Assembly: GCA_028707675.1 (NCBI GenBank)
Contig: JAQWAM010000119.1
Location: 1-5,605, forward strand
Origin: Kiritimatiellia bacterium
GTDB taxonomy: Bacteria > Verrucomicrobiota > Kiritimatiellia > RFP12 > UBA1067
Length of the DNA: 5,605 bases
Direction of reading: 5' to 3'
How positions within the stretch are numbered: the first letter of the stretch is position 1; each line of letters opens with the position of its first letter. Below, piece by piece: positions 1-5,605 of this stretch. The notes beneath the pieces are model-generated. The model did not search any database. It was not told where the DNA came from and saw nothing but the letters and a program-made list of their open reading frames with translations. Made by a program: the position numbers and the translations under genes.

Positions 1-1845
1 CAGCGGCGCATCATGCACGCGCTCTGGGAAAAAGATGACGGACGGTTCATCAAGGTCGCTAATATCGTGGGGCATACCATGCAGTACCACCCGCACGGTG
101 ACGCCTCGATCGGAGACGCGCTCGTCACTCTCACTAACAAGCGCTACTTGATAGAAGGCCAGGGCAACTACGGCAACATCTACACTGGCGACCCTGCCGC
201 GGCCACCCGTTACATCGAGTGCCGGTTGACCGAACTCGCCCGCAGCGAGCTGTTCAATCCCAAGTTGACCGATTTCATTCCCAGTTATGACGGCCGCAAC
301 AAAGAGCCCGCGCTGCTGCCGTCGAAGCTGCCGCTGCTGTTGATGCTTGGGGCAGAGGGCATCGCGGTCGGACTTTCCACCTCGATCTTTCCCCATAACT
401 TTATAGAACTGCTTGAAGCCCAGATCGAGATCATCAGGAACCGCCCCTTCAAAGTGCTGCCGGACTTCCAGACCGGCGGGCTGATGGACGCATCGGAATA
501 CGACGACGGTGCGGGGCGCGTGAAACTGCGCGCCGTGATAGAGCGCCGCCAGCAAAACAAGCTTGTCATATCCGCCCTGCCGTGGGGACAGACCACGGAA
601 TCTCTGATCTCGAATATTGAAGACGCTATCAAAAAAAAGAAGGTCCCGGTCAAACAGATCCACGACTTCACAGCCGAAAAGGTAGAGATCGAGCTGACCC
701 TGAACGCCGGCACAACGCAAGACCAGGCCGTCAAATCCCTGTACGCTTTCACGGCCTGCGAATACGCGCTCACAAGCCGGCCGGTCGTGCTTTACCGCAA
801 CCGTCCGCGCGAGATGTCGGTGTCGGAAATCCTAAAATCCTGCACAGAACAGCTGCTCGAACTTTTGCGCCGAGAACTCGAGTTGCGCGCCAAAGAGCTT
901 GACGACCTGTTCCACGCCAAGACCCTTGAGCAAATTTTCATCGAAAAACGCATTTATAAATTGATCGAAGAGCAGACCACCTATGAAGACGTGCGCCAGG
1001 CTGTAATGGACGGCTTCAAGCCTTACCGCAAGAAATTGCGCCGCGAGATCACCTTGGACGACGTTGAGCGCCTGCTGCAGATCAAGATACGCCGCATTTC
1101 GCGCTATGACATCAACCGTAATCGCGAAGATATCCATAATGTTCTGACCGAGGAGGAGGAAGTCGCGAAAAACCTCAAATCCTTGCGCGCATACGCGACC
1201 CGTTACATCAAGGCCCTGCTAAAAAAATACGCCAAGCTTTATCCGCGCCTGACCAAGGTCGCGCAGTCACCCTTCGCCCAAATCGAGGTGCGCGCGCTGA
1301 CGGCGACCGAGCTGACCCTTAAGCTAGACCGGCAGAACGGCTATATCGGCACCGACATCCGTAACGGGGAGGATCTTTTCAGGTGTTCGTCGCTGGACAA
1401 AATCTTGGTTGTCTGGAAAGACGGGCGTTACAAGATGATGCCGCCGCCGGACAAGTTTTTTGTGGACAAAAACCACATTTATTGCGCGGTTTTCGACCGC
1501 GACAAGCTTTTCACCGCAGTCTATACGGAGCCGGATTACGGCTTCACCTACATCAAACGCTTCGCGTTCGGCGGCGCCATTCAAAATAAGGATTACCGTC
1601 TGGCTCCTGAGAAAAGCGAGGTGCTGTTGTTGGAAGAAGAGACCCCGGAAGCGGTGTTCGTGAAATATAAGCCCGCTAAATCGCAACGTATCCACCAGCA
1701 GATGTTCATGCCGACGGAAGTGCTGGTAAAAGGCGTTTCGGCCCGCGGCATACAGATGACATCCAAGGACATAGCCAAAATTGCCACCAAAAAACCGGGC
1801 TGGTGGAACGACACGGACGAGTCGGTAAAAGGCGTTTTGAAATGA
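1..1845 (+). CDS. parC: DNA topoisomerase IV subunit A (ParC-like), 5' end outside the window
   Basis: A-subunit of a type IIA topoisomerase. It cuts both DNA strands through a tyrosine and passes a second duplex, working in the cytoplasm with a ParE/GyrB-type ATPase that is not in this window. The frame is open from base 1, which encodes QRRI, the end of the conserved VQRRI entry to the winged helix. By comparison with E. coli GyrA (Tyr122), roughly 45-50 residues are missing. Residues are numbered from the Met at base 13. HPHGD is at 26-30, the catalytic Arg-Tyr pair is R66-Y67 (Tyr codon 211-213), and the DNA-intercalating Ile is I125 in STSIFPHN. A tower and coiled-coil region spans about 275-420. 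A short C-terminal domain follows (about 425-600) with KILVVWKDG at 463-471, but no canonical GyrA box (QRRGGKG). That absence and the Bacteroidetes/Chlamydia-like segments favour ParC over GyrA. Inferred full length is about 660 residues, shorter than E. coli ParC or GyrA. ParC versus GyrA is a judgement from style; membership of the A-subunit family is certain. Confidence 0.93.
   Translation, partial: QRRIMHALWEKDDGRFIKVANIVGHTMQYHPHGDASIGDALVTLTNKRYLIEGQGNYGNIYTGDPAAATRYIECRLTELARSELFNPKLTDFIPSYDGRNKEPALLPSKLPLLLMLGAEGIAVGLSTSIFPHNFIELLEAQIEIIRNRPFKVLPDFQTGGLMDASEYDDGAGRVKLRAVIERRQQNKLVISALPWGQTTESLISNIEDAIKKKKVPVKQIHDFTAEKVEIELTLNAGTTQDQAVKSLYAFTACEYALTSRPVVLYRNRPREMSVSEILKSCTEQLLELLRRELELRAKELDDLFHAKTLEQIFIEKRIYKLIEEQTTYEDVRQAVMDGFKPYRKKLRREITLDDVERLLQIKIRRISRYDINRNREDIHNVLTEEEEVAKNLKSLRAYATRYIKALLKKYAKLYPRLTKVAQSPFAQIEVRALTATELTLKLDRQNGYIGTDIRNGEDLFRCSSLDKILVVWKDGRYKMMPPPDKFFVDKNHIYCAVFDRDKLFTAVYTEPDYGFTYIKRFAFGGAIQNKDYRLAPEKSEVLLLEEETPEAVFVKYKPAKSQRIHQQMFMPTEVLVKGVSARGIQMTSKDIAKIATKKPGWWNDTDESVKGVLK
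1828..1844 (+). promoter_or_regulatory. Alternative aroA start: weak SD (AAAGG) plus ATG overlapping the parC stop
   Basis: AAAGG at 1828-1832 lies 9 bases before an ATG at 1842-1844 that overlaps the parC stop TGA (1843-1845) and is in frame with aroA. Starting here would give a 464-residue AroA with a 16-residue basic extension (MMRSKRPARKSD and following). The extension has no resemblance to the usual AroA N-terminus, so the ATG at 1890 is preferred. Coupling to parC through this ATGA overlap cannot be excluded. Confidence 0.3.
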
Positions 1846-1873
1846 TGCGGTCGAAGCGCCCAGCCCGTAAATC

Positions 1874-1882
1874 TGATATAAT
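1874..1882 (+). promoter_or_regulatory. Extended -10 promoter element (TGATATAAT) immediately before aroA
   Basis: TG at 1874-1875, one base, then a perfect TATAAT at 1877-1882 form a consensus extended -10 of the sigma-70 type. No convincing TTGACA lies at 16-18 bases upstream, which is typical of extended -10 promoters. With the usual discriminator length, transcription would start at about 1889-1890. The purine there is the A of the aroA ATG, so the mRNA would have essentially no leader. It could be a chance match, but it falls in the only gap between two genes in otherwise GC-rich DNA. Confidence 0.55.
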
Positions 1883-1889
1883 AGCAAAC

Positions 1890-3236
1890 ATGCATTCGGA
1901 ACTCGATCTTTCTCTGTCCGCGCCGTCACCGCTTCATGGCGAGTCCGGACTGCCCGGCGACAAGTCACTCTCCCACAGGGCGGCCCTTTTCGCGGCCTTG
2001 GCCGAAGGCGAGAGTGTCATCGACGGTTTTCTCGTTTCAGGTGTGACACGCGTCATGCTCAATGCCTTGACCAATCTGGGCGCGGAATGGAGTCTCGACA
2101 AACACCGCCTGACAGTGCGCGGCAAAGGTCTTGCAGGTTTTGCGTCACCGTCAGATCCGATCAACTGCGGCAACTCGGCGACAACCATACGCATGCTGGC
2201 GGGGGCTATAGCCGCAACCGGGAAGGCCGCCACTCTCGACGGATCGGACGGGCTGCGTAAACGCCCGATGGACCGTGTGCTGATTCCGCTGGCCAATATG
2301 GGCGCGCGCATTGAATCGGTCAACGGTTGCGCGCCGCTCAAACTGACCGCCCGCACCGCTGCGCTACCTCTGCGACCGATCGACTATGACCTGCCGGTTG
2401 CCAGCGCTCAGGTCAAGTCCTGCCTGATTCTGGCGGCGCTCGCTGCGGCAGGCACTTCCGAAATCAGAGAACCCGGCCCATCGCGCGATCACACCGAGCG
2501 TATGCTTAAAGCCATGGGCGCTGACATACGCGAGAATGCCCCGCGCTCATTGCGCGTGTCCCCGTTGATTCGTCCGCTTTCCCCTTTGCGCTGCACGCTG
2601 CCCGGCGACATCTCATCGGCAGCCTTCCCGATGGTCGCCGCCGCAATCGTGCCCGGCTCTTCAATATTACTCCGCGAGGTCGGTGTCAACCCCACCCGCA
2701 CCGGCCTTCTTGAGGTTTTAGCCGCGATGGGCGCTGAACTTAAAATCATCAATAAACGCTTTGTGGCAGGCGAGCCTGCCGCCGACATTTTGCTGAACGC
2801 CAAGCCTTTAAAAGCGGTTTCGGTCGGCGGAGAGACGGTCGTACGCATGATCGACGAATTCCCGGCCATGGCGATTGCCGCCTGTTTCGCTGACGGCGTC
2901 ACTGAAGTGCGTGACGCCGAGGAGCTGCGCTACAAAGAGACCGACCGGATATCCGTGCTCTGCAAAGAGCTGCGAGCCCTGGGCGTATCTGTGGAAGAAC
3001 GTCAGGACGGCTTCCGCATCACGGGCGGCACGATCAGCGGCGGAACCTGCCACGCCCGCGGCGATCACAGGCTGGCCATGTCACTGGCCTTGGCCGGGTT
3101 GGCATCCCCTGCACCGGTAGTTGTCCGTGACGCCGCCATCCTTAACGAATCTTTTCCCGCTTTCCTGCCCACATTGCGATCTTTGGGTGTAAGGACAAAC
3201 CAAACTGGCACGGTGTTTGCTGAACAAAAAACATGA
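1890..3236 (+). CDS. aroA: 3-phosphoshikimate 1-carboxyvinyltransferase (EPSP synthase), class II-like
   Basis: Cytoplasmic enzyme of the shikimate pathway. It transfers the enolpyruvyl group of PEP to shikimate 3-phosphate, giving EPSP, the precursor of chorismate and aromatic amino acids. The protein is 448 residues from the ATG at 1890, close to the usual 430-450. Family motifs run in order: LPGDKSLSHR with K25 (E. coli K22) and R30; CGNSATTIR at 93-101; LRKRPM with R125 (E. coli R124); PVASAQVKS; PSRDHTERM; PGDISSAAFP; NPTRTG; MIDEFP with the catalytic-base candidate D322 (E. coli D313); YKETDR with E350 and R353 (E. coli E341, R344); and GDHRLAMSLALAG near the end. All key residues are present, so it should be active. 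The GNSATT loop has Ala97 where E. coli has Gly96, as in the glyphosate-tolerant CP4 enzyme. The start at 1890 was chosen because it gives a family-like N-terminus. It has no Shine-Dalgarno and sits just after an extended -10 element; an in-frame ATG at 1842 is the rival. The stop overlaps the next gene. Confidence 0.96.
   Translation: MHSELDLSLSAPSPLHGESGLPGDKSLSHRAALFAALAEGESVIDGFLVSGVTRVMLNALTNLGAEWSLDKHRLTVRGKGLAGFASPSDPINCGNSATTIRMLAGAIAATGKAATLDGSDGLRKRPMDRVLIPLANMGARIESVNGCAPLKLTARTAALPLRPIDYDLPVASAQVKSCLILAALAAAGTSEIREPGPSRDHTERMLKAMGADIRENAPRSLRVSPLIRPLSPLRCTLPGDISSAAFPMVAAAIVPGSSILLREVGVNPTRTGLLEVLAAMGAELKIINKRFVAGEPAADILLNAKPLKAVSVGGETVVRMIDEFPAMAIAACFADGVTEVRDAEELRYKETDRISVLCKELRALGVSVEERQDGFRITGGTISGGTCHARGDHRLAMSLALAGLASPAPVVVRDAAILNESFPAFLPTLRSLGVRTNQTGTVFAEQKT
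3233..3236 (+). promoter_or_regulatory. ATGA stop/start overlap coupling aroA to the hydrolase gene
   Basis: The hydrolase ATG (3233-3235) overlaps the aroA TGA (3234-3236). The preceding 20 bases contain an A-rich stretch but no GGAGG-like sequence, so initiation probably relies on ribosomes finishing aroA (termination-reinitiation). This implies one transcript for both genes. That coupling occurs is inferred; the overlap itself is read directly. Confidence 0.7.
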
Positions 3237-5545
3237 CCGTACACAAGACAAGCGCGGCTTTTCTGATAGGCTTTTCGCTGCTGGGGCCGCTGAATGCGAT
3301 TGCGACCGAGACGGTATGCGCTCTAGGGCTCCGCACAGACCTGAAAGCTGACGCCTTAAATCTGCCTTCAGAGGCGCGGCTCTCTTTTCCCGGCGAGTAC
3401 AACTTCCATCTGACCGCGCCGCATGCCACCAACTGGATGCATTCCAGTGCGGTCCGCGTTGAATTATTGTGGCCAGACGACGCTCCTGCGGCCGACACGC
3501 TGTTCTGGCTGAAAGACCGCGACGATTTCTGGCATCAGCGCATGTCTCCAGTCAAACTGAAGCCCGGCATGACGAATCTGATCGAGGTGCCGTTCCAGCC
3601 CGGTGCCGCAGGCTGGCAGACCCCCGGCCATTCACTGGCATGGCATCACCGCGTTCGCATCAATCCAAAATCTGTCGGATTCCGCATTTTTGCGGATGCG
3701 GCCTTCACCGGCCGGTGCGTTCTGGTGTCTGCAAAACTGGCGCAGGTGTTTCCGAACACCCCCCCCACCATCTCGAAAATCCGGCAGATCACGCGCCGGC
3801 CGCAGGTTTTATCCCTGTATGAGGCCCGTTTTGACCTGCCCGACCGTTACCAAAACCCTTTCGACCCCGGACAGATTGACGCGGGGGCTTTTATCGTCAC
3901 ACCGGAAGGCGTCACCAACACAATCCACGCCTTTTATTACCAGCCGCATTACCGCTTGGAAGACGAACTGGGCGAGCCGGTCGAACCGGACGGACAGCCG
4001 GAATGGCGCTTGCGCTATTGTCCGCGCACTACAGGTGAACACGTCGTGACCCTGTACGCCAGGGACAAGCTGGGCGAATGCGCCGTTGCCGGCGCATTGC
4101 GTTTCACTGCCGATCCGGCTGAAACCGACGCCGTGCGGTTCGTCAGGGTGTCCGCCAAAGACCCGCGTTATTTCGAGTTCTGCGACGGTTCGCTTTTTTT
4201 TCCGATCGGCCACAACACGCGTTCAGCCACCGACGACCGCATGGACGACAAATTCCCGTGGATATTCCGCAAAGCCGAGGGGACAACGGCTTACCGCCGC
4301 CATTTCAAACGCATGCGTGATGCGGGGGAGAACATGGCCGAAGTATGGATGAGCGCATGGTCGCTGGGGCTGGAATGGACCGAGGGTATCGGGGGCTATC
4401 ACGGCGCCAACGATTACCACATGGGCAATGCCTGGGAACTCGACCGGGTACTGGATCTTGCCATGTTTCACCGCATTCACGTAAATCTGGTATTGAATTA
4501 TCACGGGCGCGTCAGCACCTGGTGTGATCCCGAATGGCACCTGCACCCTTACAACAAGAAAACTGCCGGCGGCTGGCTTGATATGCCGCTGGACTTCTTC
4601 AGTGATCCGCTGGCCATCGAGATGCAGAAACGCTTCTGCCGCTACACCCACGCGCGCTGGGGCTGGTCACCGGTGATATTCGGCTACGAACTCTGCAGCG
4701 AGATAAACCTGACCGGGCACGAGAGCCATCACAAGACTCATTTCGAGCCGTCCGTCGTGGAATGGTGCCGGAAGCTGGGAAGTTATCTCAAGGAAATCGA
4801 CCATTACAGCCATCTTGTTTCGGCGCATGTCTCAAACGATTACAAGTTCCTCAACCCCGCGATCAGCGGCATGCGCGAGATGGACTTCAATCCGCTGGAC
4901 GCGTATCACCACGGTCAGCCTGAACGGATCATAGGTCTGGTGAAAGAGACAGCCGCCGCCGGCCTGCAATACAACAAGCCGATCTTGATCACCGAGTTCG
5001 GCGGCTCGCCAATGGCCGCCGGCCTTGAACACCTGATGCTCGAACAGCACGCCGCCATCTGGACCGGCGCCTGCACGCCAATTTCCGGCATACCCATGTT
5101 CTGGTGGTGGCAGGTGGTTGACGAAAACGGCCTGTACCGGCGTTATGCAGCGATCCGTAATTTCATGAAAGACGTCGATCCGCGCGACATCTCTTCCAAA
5201 TGCGTGGATGCCGCGCTAACTGTTGACGAGCGCGCCGACCAGTCGTTGCTTAAAAAATTCGCGGTCGTATGCACCGCCTCGCCGGAAAATGTTCGCGGTT
5301 ATATCCACCCCGTCCGTTATGCCAGAAAAGGCGAAGTGCCGCCCGCTGCCGAACATCTCACTGTGGAAATCGGCGGGGTCACACCGGGTATTTTCCGCGT
5401 GGAGTTCTACGACACGCAGACCGGCAAGACAGTGCGCCGTTTCGACGCCCGCACCAAAGAAAACCTTCTGCCAATCCCGGTTCCAAAATTCACATCCGAC
5501 TGCGCCTTCAAGGGGCACCTGTTGACCCCGGTGGCAAAACGCTGA
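3233..5545 (+). CDS. Secreted multidomain glycoside hydrolase: DUF5060-like domain plus GH-A (cellulase-like) barrel
   Basis: A 770-residue protein, probably a retaining glycosidase exported to the periplasm or cell surface. Residues 1-24 look like a Sec signal peptide: K5, a hydrophobic core from A8 to L20, and an AIA cleavage motif at 22-24. Residues 25-187 form a Trp- and Phe-rich beta-sandwich-like region that may bind carbohydrate. Residues 190-293 resemble DUF5060 (HAFYYQPHY, then PEWRLRYCPRTTGEH). The catalytic (beta/alpha)8 barrel spans about 296-649: PIGHN at 324-328, EVWMSAW at 370-376, NYHG at 422-425, acid/base candidate E490 in YELCSE, AYHHG at 557-561, nucleophile candidate E588 in LITEFGG, and FWWWQ at 623-627. 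A C-terminal sandwich-like region (about 652-770) completes it. Two Glu in TEFGG and xSE contexts fit clan GH-A. However, the usual Asn before the acid/base Glu is Ser489, and the usual Trp is Cys488. The substrate cannot be told from sequence, and the exact CAZy family is not assigned. The start is supported by the signal peptide and the ATGA overlap with aroA. Confidence 0.88.
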   Translation: MTVHKTSAAFLIGFSLLGPLNAIATETVCALGLRTDLKADALNLPSEARLSFPGEYNFHLTAPHATNWMHSSAVRVELLWPDDAPAADTLFWLKDRDDFWHQRMSPVKLKPGMTNLIEVPFQPGAAGWQTPGHSLAWHHRVRINPKSVGFRIFADAAFTGRCVLVSAKLAQVFPNTPPTISKIRQITRRPQVLSLYEARFDLPDRYQNPFDPGQIDAGAFIVTPEGVTNTIHAFYYQPHYRLEDELGEPVEPDGQPEWRLRYCPRTTGEHVVTLYARDKLGECAVAGALRFTADPAETDAVRFVRVSAKDPRYFEFCDGSLFFPIGHNTRSATDDRMDDKFPWIFRKAEGTTAYRRHFKRMRDAGENMAEVWMSAWSLGLEWTEGIGGYHGANDYHMGNAWELDRVLDLAMFHRIHVNLVLNYHGRVSTWCDPEWHLHPYNKKTAGGWLDMPLDFFSDPLAIEMQKRFCRYTHARWGWSPVIFGYELCSEINLTGHESHHKTHFEPSVVEWCRKLGSYLKEIDHYSHLVSAHVSNDYKFLNPAISGMREMDFNPLDAYHHGQPERIIGLVKETAAAGLQYNKPILITEFGGSPMAAGLEHLMLEQHAAIWTGACTPISGIPMFWWWQVVDENGLYRRYAAIRNFMKDVDPRDISSKCVDAALTVDERADQSLLKKFAVVCTASPENVRGYIHPVRYARKGEVPPAAEHLTVEIGGVTPGIFRVEFYDTQTGKTVRRFDARTKENLLPIPVPKFTSDCAFKGHLLTPVAKR
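3759..3766 (+). repeat. C8 homopolymer tract in the inter-domain linker of the hydrolase gene
   Basis: Eight consecutive C residues lie in the codons for the NTPPT linker between the N-terminal sandwich and the DUF5060-like domain. A one-base slip would cut the protein before its catalytic domain. The frame is intact here. Tracts of this length are common in GC-rich DNA, so a switching role is only a possibility. Confidence 0.9.
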
Positions 5546-5556
5546 AAGGTTTTCAG
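5542..5556. other. Small stem-loop at the hydrolase stop codon
   Basis: CTGAAA (5542-5547) and TTTCAG (5551-5556) are perfect reverse complements separated by a 3-base loop (GGT). The left arm contains the stop codon. Only two of the six pairs are G-C and no T tract follows, so it is a poor intrinsic terminator. It may be a weak mRNA 3' structure or chance. Confidence 0.35.
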
Positions 5557-5605
5557 ATCGCTCATAGTAAAATTTAAATTCCGGCTCGTAACAAACGACA
5601 TTTTT
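5546..5605 (+). promoter_or_regulatory. AT-rich 3' spacer with a possible -10 (TAAAAT) for a downstream gene
   Basis: After the last stop the base composition becomes AT-rich. TAAAAT at 5568-5573 is one base from the -10 consensus and merges into a perfect 10-base palindrome, AATTTAAATT (5571-5580). No good -35 or extended TG is visible. A promoter for a gene beyond the right edge is plausible but unproven. No coding region can be supported in these 60 bases. Confidence 0.2.

Noticed and set aside
631..638. A8 run in parC as a programmed frameshift site
   Set aside because: The downstream frame continues as normal topoisomerase sequence, there is no stimulatory structure or SD-like element at the right distance, and the run simply encodes a Lys-rich stretch.
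285..773. Minus-strand open frame (162 residues) inside parC
   Set aside because: It is fully antisense to conserved topoisomerase sequence, Ser/Arg-rich and without recognisable domains; it is a shadow of the real gene.
1831..1860. GGCG/CGCC pair around the parC stop as a terminator
   Set aside because: Only 4 bp pair across a loop of about 22 bases and no T tract follows, so it does not resemble an intrinsic terminator.
1803..1889. Extending aroA upstream to the ATG at 1803
   Set aside because: It would overlap parC by 43 bases and add a 29-residue tail rich in Arg, Lys and His with no AroA character. The family-like N-terminus begins at 1890.
1324..1968. Long minus-strand open frame (214 residues) opposite the parC end and aroA start
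   Set aside because: It lies antisense to well-conserved protein segments and crosses the intergenic junction. Its translation has no recognisable motif, and GC-rich coding DNA commonly leaves such antisense frames open.
3603..4049. Plus-strand open frame (148 residues) in another frame of the hydrolase gene
   Set aside because: Its translation is low-complexity Pro/Arg/Ser-rich, while the hydrolase frame carries signal peptide and domain motifs throughout. There is no sign of a frameshift at the C8 tract.

Overview
The window holds three same-strand, closely packed genes and only about 100 bases of clearly non-coding DNA. In order they are: the 3' part of a type II topoisomerase A-subunit gene (parC-like, entering from the left edge), a complete aroA (EPSP synthase of the shikimate pathway), and a complete gene for a large, probably secreted glycoside hydrolase. 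The last 60 bases are an AT-richer spacer leading out of the window.

The DNA looks GC-rich by eye. The topoisomerase is of the short ParC type found in Bacteroidetes and Chlamydiae: HPHGDASIGD around the QRDR, an STSIFPHN segment, and a DKFFV plus YIKRFA C-terminal block. The hydrolase has an architecture (N-terminal sandwich, DUF5060-like domain, GH-A barrel, C-terminal sandwich) common in polysaccharide-degrading PVC and Bacteroidetes bacteria. Together these suggest a carbohydrate-degrading member of the PVC superphylum, perhaps Kiritimatiellota, Lentisphaerae or Verrucomicrobia. This is an inference from protein style, not a taxonomic proof.

Layout: 1-1845 parC, open at the 5' end. 1846-1889 is a 44-base junction containing a perfect extended -10 element (TGATATAAT), placed so that transcription would begin at or next to the aroA ATG. 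1890-3236 is aroA. 3233-5545 is the glycoside hydrolase, whose ATG overlaps the aroA stop (ATGA). 5546-5605 is a spacer with a small stem-loop at the stop codon and an AT-rich stretch.

The genes have no obvious shared pathway. ParC resolves DNA topology, AroA makes the chorismate precursor, and the hydrolase acts outside the cytoplasm on an unknown glycan. The overlap suggests aroA and the hydrolase gene share a transcript and possibly coupled translation. No start here has a strong Shine-Dalgarno sequence. The points most worth a second look are the Ala at the glyphosate-determining position of AroA, the possible leaderless aroA transcript, and the altered acid/base motif (CSE instead of WNE) in the hydrolase. 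I see no mobile element, CRISPR array, tRNA or rRNA, and no clear evidence of a wholly new multi-gene system.
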